The notes: generated from the letters alone by a model not told the origin. DNA of 64,000 nucleotides from an uncultured Bacteroidales bacterium (GCA_900317745.1 ONHW01000013.1:20886-84885); one strand, 5' to 3'; shown: positions 40,482 through 48,718, numbered from the stretch's first letter. Program-made: numbers and translations.

Positions 40482-41297
40482 GTGGACGAAGAAAAACTCA
40501 TATTACGGTCGTTTGGTAGCGGAAGTAGCGGTAACTGTTACTACTTCGGCACGACAGAGCGCGGTATCCTGATAGATGCCGGTATCTCTGCGCGTACCAT
40601 ACACAAGTACCTGAAAGAGATGGGGTTGGACTTCAAGAACATCATGGGTGTACTTATCACTCACGATCATGCTGACCACATTCGCGCCGTAGGTACACTG
40701 GGTGAGCGCGTGCATCTGCCGATATACGCCACTCCGCTGATTCACGAGGGTATAGATCGCAACTACGGCGTGACACAGAAGCTTCGCTCCGGCAGGCGTT
40801 ACTTCACCAAAGGTGAGCCGTGGCAACTGGGTGATATGACTATCAACACGTTCGGCATCTCACATGACTCGACAGAGTGTGTAGGATACGTGATAGACTT
40901 TATGCACCAGCGGTTCATGATTGCTACCGACTGCGGTGAGCCTAATGCCGAGATGGAAGAGTATCTGCGCACCGCCAACCATATTATCATTGAGGCGAAC
41001 CACGATGAGCAGTTGCTGCTGAACGGTCCGTACCCGACGTATCTGAAGCAACGTATCCTGTCTCCGCGCGGTCACCAATCGAATGTGACTTGCGGCGAAC
41101 TGCTGGAGAGGAACTATCATTACGGCATGAAGAACGTGTTCCTGTGCCATCTGAGCCAGGAGAACAACGACCCGAAGGTAGCATACGACACGGTGAGCGA
41201 CCATCTGATGGAGATTGGTGTTGTTCCCGGACGAGATATCAATCTATGTGTGCTGGAGCGCACGTCGCCAAGTGCGATTTTTGAGTTGAGTGTATAA
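40482..41297 (+). CDS. Metallo-beta-lactamase-fold hydrolase (YycJ-like)
   Basis: 271 aa from a GTG start at 40482; no ATG gives the intact N-terminus. Fold markers: LRSFGSGSSGNCYYF, ILIDAGISAR, the metal site THDHADH, FGISHDSTECVGYVI, FMIATDCGE, IIIEANHDEQLL and CHLSQENN. This set matches the YycJ/WalJ-type single-strand nuclease-like MBL proteins rather than beta-lactamases. Bacteroidota members are cytoplasmic and uncharacterised in detail. The gene follows yidC across a heptad array that ends 5 bp before its start codon, so the array lies where a ribosome-binding site would be. Confidence 0.88.
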   Translation: MDEEKLILRSFGSGSSGNCYYFGTTERGILIDAGISARTIHKYLKEMGLDFKNIMGVLITHDHADHIRAVGTLGERVHLPIYATPLIHEGIDRNYGVTQKLRSGRRYFTKGEPWQLGDMTINTFGISHDSTECVGYVIDFMHQRFMIATDCGEPNAEMEEYLRTANHIIIEANHDEQLLLNGPYPTYLKQRILSPRGHQSNVTCGELLERNYHYGMKNVFLCHLSQENNDPKVAYDTVSDHLMEIGVVPGRDINLCVLERTSPSAIFELSV

Positions 41298-41300
41298 ACA

Positions 41301-41390
41301 GACCGCACCTAAAGGTGCTGACAGAAGACAGACCGCACCTAAAGGTGCTGACAGAAGATAGACCGCACCTGAAGGTGCTGATAGAAGATA
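41301..41390. repeat. Three 30-bp repeats, each with a hairpin
   Basis: Three units of 30 bp begin at 41301, 41331 and 41361, with a partial fourth running into the next start codon. Copies 1 and 2 differ at one position. Each has the inverted repeat GCACCTRAAGGTGC (for example 41305-41318). There are no spacers, so it is not CRISPR. Confidence 0.92.
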
Positions 41391-41396
41391 GATTGC

Positions 41397-42134
41397 ATGA
41401 AACGATTAGTCATTATCCCAACCTACAACGAGAAAGAGAATATCGAAGCCATCATAAAGGCGGTGTTCGGTTTGCCTGTGGAGTTTCACGTACTGGTAAT
41501 AGACGACGGTTCGCCTGACGGCACGGCCGCTATTGTCAAACGAATGATAGGCGAGCAGAAGGCAGAACGGTTGTTCATCGTAGAACGCCAAGGCAAGTTA
41601 GGCCTGGGGACAGCGTATATAGCAGGATTCAAGTGGGCAATTGCGCACGAGTACGACTACATCTTCGAGATGGATGCAGACTTCTCGCACAACCCCAATG
41701 ATCTGGTCAAACTATACGAGGCGCTGAGCGAAGGCGGTGCAGATGTAGCCATCGGCAGCCGTTATGTGACAGGCGTTAATGTTGTTAACTGGCCTATGGG
41801 ACGCGTGCTGATGTCATACTTTGCATCGAAATATGTTCGCACGGTGCTCGGCATAGATGTACACGACACAACAGCGGGATTCGTGGGGTACAAACGCGAG
41901 GTACTGGAGACAATAGAACTGGACAAGATCCGCTTCAAGGGTTACGCCTTCCAGATCGAAATGAAATTCACGGCTATTCAATGCGGATTTACGGTAAAAG
42001 AAGTACCAATCATCTTTGTCAACCGTGTGTTAGGAACGAGCAAGATGTCAGGCGGTATATTCTCGGAGGCATTGTTAGGCGTAGTACGGCTGAAAGTGTC
42101 TTCGTGGTTCAGGAAATACCCTAAGAGAGTTTAG
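41397..42134 (+). CDS. Polyprenol-phosphate mannosyltransferase-like GT2
   Basis: 245 aa. GT2 landmarks: VIIPTYNEKENIE, VLVIDDGSPDGTA, GLGTAYIAGFKWAI, the metal-binding EMDADFSHNP, IGSRYVTG, TAGFVGYKREVLE and a C-terminal FVNRVLGTSKMSGGIFSEAL. This is the DPM1/Ppm1-like branch that makes polyprenol-phosphate hexose from a nucleotide sugar, supplying lipid-linked sugar donors at the membrane. It has no C-terminal transmembrane helices. It follows the three-copy hairpin repeat, and its stop codon is part of the first unit of the next heptad array. Confidence 0.9.
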   Translation: MKRLVIIPTYNEKENIEAIIKAVFGLPVEFHVLVIDDGSPDGTAAIVKRMIGEQKAERLFIVERQGKLGLGTAYIAGFKWAIAHEYDYIFEMDADFSHNPNDLVKLYEALSEGGADVAIGSRYVTGVNVVNWPMGRVLMSYFASKYVRTVLGIDVHDTTAGFVGYKREVLETIELDKIRFKGYAFQIEMKFTAIQCGFTVKEVPIIFVNRVLGTSKMSGGIFSEALLGVVRLKVSSWFRKYPKRV

Positions 42135-42187
42135 TGTTTAGGGTTGAGAGTTGAGGGTAGTTGAAAGTTGAGAGTTTAGTGTTGAGG
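42129..42187. repeat. GTTKAGN array covering the GT2 stop codon
   Basis: Eight 7-nt units (GTTTAGN, GTTGAGN) with one 3-nt interruption. The first unit contains the GT2 stop codon TAG. Confidence 0.85.
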
Positions 42188-42189
42188 GA

Positions 42190-42250
42190 CATCCCCCGGC
42201 CCCTTCTCAGAAGGGGAGATTGGGTGAGAGTTTAGAGTTTAGAGTCGTTG
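42190..42250. repeat. C/G-rich palindrome and short heptad array before the M23 gene
   Basis: CCCCTTCT-CAG-AGAAGGGG forms a hairpin, followed by two GTTTAGA units and a GTCGTTG unit. That last unit carries the probable TTG start codon of the next gene. Confidence 0.65.
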
Positions 42251-43513
42251 AAAGTTACTAAGATTATATTTTTTTGTGTGGGTCTGCTGTGCATGGTATC
42301 GTGCGGCAGGCGGTCTGCGTCGTGTGAGGGCGAGGCAGAGGAGCAGGCGGCGGTTGAAAATGTTGAGCCGCGTTACGTGTACGGCATTGCAGCAGATGAT
42401 TATACCATAGATACGTGTCGCGTGCACGCGGGCGAGACGCTGTCAGGCATACTGGGTCGCCATGGTTTGAGCAGCAAGCAATGGAATGCGATGCAACCGC
42501 TACTCAAGCAGCACCCCGAACTGACGGCTATACGCGAAGGCGGGCGATATTACGCGTTCCACAACGATACAGCATTATGCTACTATGCCTACAAGATCAG
42601 CCGCAGAGAGACGATCATTGCCTCGCTACTGGACAGCCTGTATGTGTGGCGAGACACGTTGCCAATGCATATAGAGAGCAAGAAAGCGGAGTTCACTATC
42701 ACCTCCTCACTATGGCAGGCTATCAGCAGTCAGGATCTGCCGGTGGAGTTGGCGCTTGAGTTGTCAGAGATTTATGCATGGACGATTAACTTCTTTGCGC
42801 TACAGCAAGGCGACAGCGTGCGTGTGCTGTACGACGAGCAGTACATTGATACCACACGCGTAGGTATAGGCAGGATATATGCGGCACATTTCTATCACGG
42901 CAAGCGCTGGTTGCCGGCATACTACGCTGATTCGGCAACGTTGAGTCCGTATCTGGCAGAGCAGATTCCTACAACGAAGATACACAACTACTACGACGAG
43001 CAAGGCAACAGTCTAAGGAAAACTTTTCTGAAAGCGCCGCTGAACTACAAGCGCATATCCTCGCATTTCAGTTACGCGCGCAAGCACCCTGTATATCACA
43101 TTGTTCGTCCGCATACGGGCGTTGATTATGCTGCGCCTGCAGGTACTCCGGTGGTGGCATTGGGTGATGGCGTAGTGACGTTCCGCGCCTACAAAGGCGG
43201 TGGCGGCAACACCATCAAGATTCGCCACAACAGCACGTACGAGACGGCTTATCTGCATCTGTCGAAGTACGCCAAAGGACTGAAGGTCGGTCAGTACGTC
43301 AAGCAAGGCGATGTAATCGGCTACGTGGGTTCGACAGGCGCAAGTACGGGTCCGCATCTGGACTTTCGCGTATGGAAGAACGGCACACCGGTTAATCCGC
43401 TGACACTGGAGTCGCCATCTGCCGAACCTGTACCGGCAGAACTGAAACAGGCGTACGACAGTCTGGCGAGGGAGTATAGCAGAATACTATTAGACGATCA
43501 GACTGCCGGATAA
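42248..43513 (+). CDS. M23-family metallopeptidase, lipoprotein
   Basis: 421 aa from a TTG at 42248. The frame closes 12 bp further up, and the first ATG lies inside the signal peptide, so a non-ATG start is forced. Lipobox CMVSC (Cys19). An acidic spacer and a LysM-like/OapA-like middle region (DTCRVHAGETLSGILGRHGLSSKQWNAM; then a second domain of about 130 residues) precede the LytM domain (about 290-395). Its zinc site is visible in RPHTGVDYAAPAGTPV and GPHLDFRVW, with HLSKYAKGLKVGQYVKQGDVIGYVGSTG between. It should act on peptidoglycan cross-links, or as a LytM scaffold if inactive; the key His and Asp are present. Confidence 0.9.
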   Translation: MKVTKIIFFCVGLLCMVSCGRRSASCEGEAEEQAAVENVEPRYVYGIAADDYTIDTCRVHAGETLSGILGRHGLSSKQWNAMQPLLKQHPELTAIREGGRYYAFHNDTALCYYAYKISRRETIIASLLDSLYVWRDTLPMHIESKKAEFTITSSLWQAISSQDLPVELALELSEIYAWTINFFALQQGDSVRVLYDEQYIDTTRVGIGRIYAAHFYHGKRWLPAYYADSATLSPYLAEQIPTTKIHNYYDEQGNSLRKTFLKAPLNYKRISSHFSYARKHPVYHIVRPHTGVDYAAPAGTPVVALGDGVVTFRAYKGGGGNTIKIRHNSTYETAYLHLSKYAKGLKVGQYVKQGDVIGYVGSTGASTGPHLDFRVWKNGTPVNPLTLESPSAEPVPAELKQAYDSLAREYSRILLDDQTAG

Positions 43514-43539
43514 TTAGATAATTATAAAACACAACATAT

Positions 43540-43956
43540 ATGTTATTCTACGAAATCAAAGTTCATTACAGCCGTCAGACCGGCGAAGATAATCCGGGTA
43601 AGGTGAAAGAGACCTACCTGGTAGAAGGATTCACGTGCGCTGATGTAGAAGAGCGCGTGATGGAAGAAATCAAGCCATTTGTGTTCCAAGGTGACTGCGA
43701 GGTGCCGAGTTGCAAGAAAGTGCAATACTACGACCTTATCCCTGCAGCCAACGGCGAATATTGGTACAAGGCACGTGTGGAACTTATCACCGTTGAAAAC
43801 GACAAAGAGACACGCAAAGCAGTAAGTATCCTCGTTCAGGCAGACACGATGCTTGACGCATTGCACACGCTCAAGCAGCACTTGGCATCGCTGGACTGCG
43901 AAGTAATAGGTCTCGCCAAATCACCGGTAGTAGATGTAATCAGAGCTACAGCATGA
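43540..43956 (+). CDS. DUF4494 protein
   Basis: 138 aa, cytoplasmic, no signal peptide or transmembrane segment. Contains FYEIKVHYSRQTGEDNPGKV, KETYLVEGFTCADVEERVMEE, YWYKARVELITVE and LVQADTMLDALHTLKQHL, the pattern of the Bacteroidota DUF4494 family, whose role is unknown to me. It overlaps trpS by ATGA, suggesting coupled expression. Confidence 0.88.
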   Translation: MLFYEIKVHYSRQTGEDNPGKVKETYLVEGFTCADVEERVMEEIKPFVFQGDCEVPSCKKVQYYDLIPAANGEYWYKARVELITVENDKETRKAVSILVQADTMLDALHTLKQHLASLDCEVIGLAKSPVVDVIRATA

Positions 43957-45011
43957 AAAAGATAATATTAACAGGTGACCGTCCGACAGGCAAGTTGCAT
44001 ATCGGGCATTATGTAGGTTCGCTGCGCAGGCGCGTAGAGTTGCAGAACACGGGAGAGTTCGACAAGATTTATATCATGATTGCCGATGCGCAGGCATTGA
44101 CGGACAATGCCGACAACCCCGGTAAGATTCGTGAGAACATATTGAATGTAGCCTTGGACTACCTTGCCGCGGGATTGGATCCGGAGAAAGTGACCATCTT
44201 TATCCAGAGCGGTGTGCCGCAGTTGGCAGAGCTGGCGTTCTACTACATGAATCTGGTAAGCGTGAGCCGCGTACAGCGCAATCCGACCGTAAAGACCGAG
44301 ATCAAGATGCGCAACTTCGAGGCGAATATTCCTCTGGGCTTCTTCTGCTATCCTGTGTCACAGGCAGCAGATATCACATTGTTCCACGGAACGGTTGTGC
44401 CGGTAGGCGAGGATCAGAAACCTATGATTGAGCTGACCAACGAACTGGTGCGCCGTTTTAACAGCGTATATGGCGAGGTGTTCAATGAAGCGCAGATCCT
44501 GCTGCCGGACAACGCCGTATGTATGCGTCTGCCGGGCACGGACGGCAAAGCAAAGATGAGCAAGAGTCTGGGCAACTGCATCTACCTGAGCGATCCTGCA
44601 GAGGTGGTTGAGCAAAAAGTGAAGAGTATGTACACCGACCCCACTCACCTGAAAGTGAGCGATCCGGGACACTTGGAGGGTAATGCGGTGTTCACGTATC
44701 TGGACGCGTTCTGCAAAGACGAGCATTTTGCAAAGTACCTGCCTGAATATCAGAATCTGCAGGAGTTGAAAGACCACTACACACGTGGCGGTCTGGGAGA
44801 TATGAAGTGCAAGATGTTCCTGCTGAAGATTATGCAAGAGATGCTTGAGCCTATCCGTCAACGCCGCGCCGAGTGGGAGCAACGTTTGCCGGAAGTTCGC
44901 GAGATCCTGCGTCGTGGCACAGAAGAGGCTTGCCGCGCCGGAGAACAAACGATGCAAGAAGTTCGCAAGGCAATGCGCATCGATTACTTTGACAGCGAGT
45001 TGACGCTGTAG
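43953..45011 (+). CDS. trpS: Tryptophanyl-tRNA synthetase
   Basis: 352 aa. Class I signatures: GDRPTGKLHIGHYVGSL (HIGH) and GKAKMSKSLGN (KMSKS). Other markers are QSGVPQLAELAFYY, VSQAADITLFHGTVVPVGEDQKPMIELT and DNAVCMRLPGTDG. It charges tRNA-Trp in the cytoplasm. The start ATG overlaps the DUF4494 stop. It is the last gene of the plus-strand run that begins with yidC and converges on the cotH-like gene with a gap of 30 bp and no obvious terminator. Confidence 0.97.
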   Translation: MKKIILTGDRPTGKLHIGHYVGSLRRRVELQNTGEFDKIYIMIADAQALTDNADNPGKIRENILNVALDYLAAGLDPEKVTIFIQSGVPQLAELAFYYMNLVSVSRVQRNPTVKTEIKMRNFEANIPLGFFCYPVSQAADITLFHGTVVPVGEDQKPMIELTNELVRRFNSVYGEVFNEAQILLPDNAVCMRLPGTDGKAKMSKSLGNCIYLSDPAEVVEQKVKSMYTDPTHLKVSDPGHLEGNAVFTYLDAFCKDEHFAKYLPEYQNLQELKDHYTRGGLGDMKCKMFLLKIMQEMLEPIRQRRAEWEQRLPEVREILRRGTEEACRAGEQTMQEVRKAMRIDYFDSELTL

Positions 45012-45041
45012 AAAGCATAAAACGATAATCGCAGAAGTGTA

Positions 45042-46448
45042 CTACTCCACCCTTTGTCCGGTGAGCGTGTAACGACAGCCATCACGCTGGATAAGGAGTT
45101 GGCCATTGGAAATCAGCATTCTTGGATTGTCGGAAGGTAGTTGTGACGAGTCGGTGAATACCGGCTCGTTGCTTGTTAAAGGAGTAGGATCACCCTCTCC
45201 CCACTGCGAATAAAGCCAATCGATACGCCAGTTCATACGATCAAGAAAATCCTGCTTGCGGTTGTTCATATCACCGTTGGTGCGCACGTTGGTGTTACGC
45301 CAACGCTCGGCGTCACGTTTGGCGGCAGTGGAAACAGCGCTGACGAAAGAGTTGATGTCAGCCAAGACTTTGTCATGTCCCTGGCGGCGATACTGATACC
45401 ACAGTTTCATCAAGCGCTCGTTGAACTGTTCGTTCTTGCAGAGCTGCTCAATCCATATTTGTGAAAATGTAGGTCCATCGTAGATGAAACGTTCCTGGTG
45501 GCGGTCGTAGGCATTACCGAAATCCCAAACGGGACCGAAATGCCAGCGCGGGAAGACTTTTTGTCCGCGGGTATCCGTCGAATCGCGATCCTTGTACAGG
45601 AAGCAACTGCCGTGATATGACTCGCAATCTTCCATAATCTCCTGCACCAGATAGTAACGTGCTGCATCTGTAAGGTCGAGTATATCCTGAAGATCGGCTC
45701 CTGTTGCCAAAGGGAGATCGTAGATGGCGTCGTTCAGTTGGTTGAGTTGGCTGGTGATATAGTTGCGCTGCTGGGTAGAAAGATCTTCCGGTGACTGGGT
45801 TGTGAACATCACACTTTCGCCGTTATGTTCCTCAAACATTATATTGCCTTCTGATGAATAGTTGTCGATCTCGACCAGCCATCCGCCGGTGATAAGATCG
45901 GCTTTGGTTTCGCCGTCCTGCTGCTCGTGAATATTGACGCGATCGTTGTCGATACGGATGGTTTCGGTGACGAAATACAAGCCTTTGTAATCGCCGTTGA
46001 GCATAAGTTCGACAGGCACCTGACTCGGTGTATAAGGCAAACCGATATGCCTGGAAAGAGCGTAGCCGACCGTATTCTTGAGAAAGCCGAGATAGTCATC
46101 GGCTCCAGCCATCAATGCCCAGTGTTTGCTCTTGTGCATGCCAAGGAGTTTTTGTCCCTGTCCTTGCGCAAAAACGATTTTGTAGGGTTTCTTGTCGAAC
46201 CCTGTCCATGTCCAGTTGCCTCTGCCGCGAATGGTAAGAGGGATCTGGTTGTTGGCATTACCCAAAGCGGGATAATCGCCATAGGCGGTGACATACATAG
46301 TGGCTTCGACCGGTGTCTCACGGCTGACGTCCTGCTTGTTTTTGGTGGTGATATACATCACAGGCAGCGTGCCGGAAGGAGAAACAGCAAACAATCCGGC
46401 AGTACAAGCCAACAAGAATAGGGATAGTACGGAACGACGCATTAGCAT
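45042..46448 (-). CDS. Secreted CotH-like protein with C-terminal tail
   Basis: 468 aa from ATG 46448; ATG 46442 is equally possible. The signal peptide is hydrophobic, ending near FAVSPSG; an LLAC in its middle is followed by more hydrophobic residues and is probably not a lipobox. The CotH domain (about 30-390) shows IPLTIRGRGNWTW, KKPYKIVFAQGQ, LLGMHKSKHWALMAGADDYLGFLKN, VPVELMLNGDYKGLYFVTETI, GGWLVEIDNY and RWHFGPVWDFGNAYDR. CotH relatives are atypical protein kinases or spore-coat/adhesion proteins; in exported bacterial forms the role is unclear. The tail MLISNGQLLIQRDGCRYTLTG is of the type shared in this window. It is downstream of trmD, separated by an 11-nt-period array. Confidence 0.85.
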   Translation of the reverse strand: MLMRRSVLSLFLLACTAGLFAVSPSGTLPVMYITTKNKQDVSRETPVEATMYVTAYGDYPALGNANNQIPLTIRGRGNWTWTGFDKKPYKIVFAQGQGQKLLGMHKSKHWALMAGADDYLGFLKNTVGYALSRHIGLPYTPSQVPVELMLNGDYKGLYFVTETIRIDNDRVNIHEQQDGETKADLITGGWLVEIDNYSSEGNIMFEEHNGESVMFTTQSPEDLSTQQRNYITSQLNQLNDAIYDLPLATGADLQDILDLTDAARYYLVQEIMEDCESYHGSCFLYKDRDSTDTRGQKVFPRWHFGPVWDFGNAYDRHQERFIYDGPTFSQIWIEQLCKNEQFNERLMKLWYQYRRQGHDKVLADINSFVSAVSTAAKRDAERWRNTNVRTNGDMNNRKQDFLDRMNWRIDWLYSQWGEGDPTPLTSNEPVFTDSSQLPSDNPRMLISNGQLLIQRDGCRYTLTGQRVE

Positions 46449-46502
46449 ATTGATTAATTAAGCATTATAAGCATTTGACCTCGAGTAAAGTCTAGGATTA
46501 GC

Positions 46503-46580
46503 CCGATAAAGGTCCGATAAAAGTTCGATAAACCATCGATAATCCCTCGATAAACCCCCGATGGAACGGAACGTTTTTTG
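46503..46580. repeat. 11-nt-period repeat array with conserved block (copy 3)
   Basis: Five 11-nt units starting YCGATAA (46503, 46514, 46525, 46536, 46547) are followed by CCGATGGAACGGAACG (46558-46573) and TTTTTTG. It abuts the trmD stop codon, same orientation as the copies at 21726 and 38352. Confidence 0.9.
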
Positions 46581-46581
46581 T

Positions 46582-47265
46582 TTACTCTTCGCCCAAGAGG
46601 TCGGGTCGTCTTTCGCGGGTGTGCTGGAGCGACTGCTCGTAGAGCCATTCGTCGATCTTAGCCTGGTGTCCGGAAAGTAGAATATCGGGCACCCGCCAGC
46701 CTTTGTACTCTGCGGGACGTGTATAGACGCCAGCCTCCAGCAAGCCGTCCTGGAAAGAATCGGAGAGGGCGGATGTTTCGTCGCCAAGGGCGCCGGGGAG
46801 CAGACGAACGATAGCGTCGGTCATAATAGCCGCAGGCATTTCGCCACCGGTGAGTACGAAGTCGCCAATCGTATATTCCTTGGTGATCAGGTGGTCACGT
46901 ACACGCTGATCAACGCCTTTGTAGTGTCCGCAAAGGATGATCAGGTTCTGCTTGAGAGAGAGTTGGTTGGCGACTTGCTGGTTGAAGCGTTCGCCGTCAG
47001 GAGCGGTGAAGATAATCTCGTCGTAATGCCGCTCGGATGTCAGTTTGGTAATGAGTCGGTCGATAGGTTCGATCTGCAGAACCATTCCCGCACCGAAGCC
47101 GAACGCATAATCATCGACCTTGCGATGTTTGTCGAGGGTGTAGTCACGCAGGTTGTGGACATAAATCTCGCACAGGCCTTTGTCCTTGGCGCGCTGCACG
47201 ATGGAGTGATTGAGCGGCGAATCAAGGAGTTCGGGACAACATGTTATGATATCTATTCGTAGCAT
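46582..47265 (-). CDS. trmD: tRNA (guanine-N1-)-methyltransferase
   Basis: 227 aa from ATG 47265 ([22 protein letters not shown]). TrmD markers: [32 protein letters not shown], the deep-knot segment [41 protein letters not shown] and [16 protein letters not shown]. It methylates G37 of certain tRNAs with SAM and prevents frameshifting. Usually with rpsP/rimM/rplS elsewhere; here it follows yidD. A 20-bp palindrome lies 12 nt before its start codon. Confidence 0.96.
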   Translation of the reverse strand: MLRIDIITCCPELLDSPLNHSIVQRAKDKGLCEIYVHNLRDYTLDKHRKVDDYAFGFGAGMVLQIEPIDRLITKLTSERHYDEIIFTAPDGERFNQQVANQLSLKQNLIILCGHYKGVDQRVRDHLITKEYTIGDFVLTGGEMPAAIMTDAIVRLLPGALGDETSALSDSFQDGLLEAGVYTRPAEYKGWRVPDILLSGHQAKIDEWLYEQSLQHTRERRPDLLGEE

Positions 47266-47277
47266 AGTTTTTGTTCG

Positions 47278-47297
47278 ATCAGCCAAACTTGGCTGAT
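47278..47297. promoter_or_regulatory. 20-bp palindrome before trmD
   Basis: ATCAGCCAA-AC-TTGGCTGAT is a perfect inverted repeat with 9-bp arms and lies 12 nt before the trmD ATG. A second copy is at 47534. It could form an RNA hairpin or serve as an operator. Confidence 0.65.
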
Positions 47298-47301
47298 GTA
47301 T

Positions 47302-47523
47302 TTAGGGTACAGGATCATAGCCGGAGCCACCCCAAGGGTTGCAGCGAAGTATGCGTTTGATACCAAGCCATCCGCCCTTGAAAATGCCGTACTTCATTAC
47401 CGCCTCGACCATATATTGGCTGCAGGTAGGCGTATAACGGCAGGAGGGCGGTGTGAAGGGCGAGATGCACGTTCTGTAGAAGTACACCGGCAAAAGGAAT
47501 ATGTGGCGGATAATAGTACGCAT
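47302..47523 (-). CDS. yidD: Membrane protein insertion efficiency factor YidD
   Basis: 73 aa. Family signature complete: [58 protein letters not shown], with three conserved Cys. A small membrane-associated protein that aids YidC/Sec insertion. It is placed directly after rnpA, as in most bacteria. A 20-bp palindrome lies 10 nt before its start. Confidence 0.96.
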   Translation of the reverse strand: MRTIIRHIFLLPVYFYRTCISPFTPPSCRYTPTCSQYMVEAVMKYGIFKGGWLGIKRILRCNPWGGSGYDPVP

Positions 47524-47533
47524 GGGTGTAAGG

Positions 47534-47553
47534 ATCAGCCAAATTTGGCTGAT
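47534..47553. promoter_or_regulatory. 20-bp palindrome before yidD
   Basis: ATCAGCCAA-AT-TTGGCTGAT lies 10 nt before the yidD ATG and includes the last codons and stop of rnpA. It is nearly identical to the element at 47278. Confidence 0.65.
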
Positions 47554-47927
47554 ACATGGGTAGAGGCTATTATTTTGGCTATGAGTTTGCTCATGGCACG
47601 TTCAATCTGCGCATAATCGGGCAGTTCTTTGTCCATGTTATAAATAGCGATGTGCAACGCCTCTCCCTGCTCCTCCAGTTGCTTTAGCGGTTGGCAGTTG
47701 AGTCTGTATGCTTCGCGCATGAGTCTTCGCAGGCGGTTACGATCCACCGCGTGCTTGTGGAGCGACTTAGGCGCCCACACAAGAACCTGCGTCTTCTCCT
47801 CCGCACGCATCACATGCGCACGCAAAGGCCAAACGATAACACGTTTGCCCTTTGAACGTGCGGCAGCGATACGCATCTCGCCGCACAGACGCATAGATTT
47901 GGGGAAGGAGTTAGACACTACTATCAA
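47535..47927 (-). CDS. rnpA: Ribonuclease P protein component
   Basis: 130 aa. N-terminal [12 protein letters not shown] and the RNA-binding segment [22 protein letters not shown] (the RNR motif) identify RnpA, the protein cofactor of the tRNA 5'-end-processing ribozyme. The region between is compact, so the N-terminal third differs from typical proteins. Its last codons lie in a palindrome that precedes yidD. Gene order hemD-rnpA-yidD is common in Bacteroidota. Confidence 0.93.
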   Translation of the reverse strand: MIVVSNSFPKSMRLCGEMRIAAARSKGKRVIVWPLRAHVMRAEEKTQVLVWAPKSLHKHAVDRNRLRRLMREAYRLNCQPLKQLEEQGEALHIAIYNMDKELPDYAQIERAMSKLIAKIIASTHVSAKFG

Positions 47928-47959
47928 AGGTTAAAATGGTTTTACTGTGTAAAACGTTA

Positions 47960-48694
47960 CTATTCGCTTAAATATGACTCGATGGCGGCGAGCAGTGAGG
48001 GGCAGCCGGGAGCAGGTGCTACACGGTTAACCGTATATCCTGCATCGGTGAGGGCTTGCGCCGCATTGGCACCAAAGCACACAAACGCCTTATCTTCCTG
48101 TTTGAAATTCGGGAAGTTACTGAGGAAAGCATTGACACCAGAAGCGGTGAAGAATGCTACGACATCGTAGTCAAAAGGCTTTTCCTTAGGCCAAGAATAC
48201 GTCTGCTGGCGGAACATAACCACGGGTTTGACCATGACCTTGTGCTCGGCAAACATATTGATGAGTTCGTCACTATAATTCTCGCCAACGACCATCATAT
48301 ATTTCTCCTGCGGCCTGCGGTTCATAGCCGGCAGAACATCTTCGAATGAGTTGTGCGTGCCGAAGAAGATTCTTCGTTTGCGGAACTCAATATACTTTTG
48401 CAAATAGTTGCCTACCGCCTCGCTGATGCAGTAGTAGTGCATTGTTTCCGGCACAGCGACATGCAAATCTTCACACATGTGGAAGAAATGATCCGCACTG
48501 GTTTTTGAGTTGAGTATAACCGCGGTATAATCCAAGATATTTACATGTTGGGCACGGAACTCTCTTGCTGACAACCTCTCCAATTGTACCAACGGTTGAA
48601 AATCGACACGTACGTCGTGGTGATGTTCCAACAAGTCGTAGGGGTTGTGTTCACCTGCAGGACGAACCTGAGTGATTAGAATCTTTTTTGTCAT
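47960..48694 (-). CDS. hemD: Uroporphyrinogen-III synthase family protein
   Basis: 244 aa. Two alternating Rossmann-like lobes of the HemD fold: ILITQVRPAGEHNPYDLL, LDYTAVILNSKTSADHFF, YYCISEAVGNYLQKYI, YMMVVGENYSDELINMF and DYDVVAFFTASGVNAFLSNF with FVCFGANAAQALTDAGYTV. HemD cyclises hydroxymethylbilane to uroporphyrinogen III in haem synthesis. Bacteroidota proteins in this position are often annotated this way, but activity is not shown by the sequence. It is 24 bp downstream of the DUF4271 gene and 32 bp before rnpA. Confidence 0.85.
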   Translation of the reverse strand: MTKKILITQVRPAGEHNPYDLLEHHHDVRVDFQPLVQLERLSAREFRAQHVNILDYTAVILNSKTSADHFFHMCEDLHVAVPETMHYYCISEAVGNYLQKYIEFRKRRIFFGTHNSFEDVLPAMNRRPQEKYMMVVGENYSDELINMFAEHKVMVKPVVMFRQQTYSWPKEKPFDYDVVAFFTASGVNAFLSNFPNFKQEDKAFVCFGANAAQALTDAGYTVNRVAPAPGCPSLLAAIESYLSE

Positions 48695-48718
48695 TATATT
48701 GAAGTTGCTATTAAATTC

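Noticed and set aside
45050-46448. CotH-like protein as a lipoprotein through LLAC
   Set aside because: Hydrophobic residues continue after the Cys and the residue at -2 is Leu; the C-terminal tail fits a non-lipidated exported protein better.
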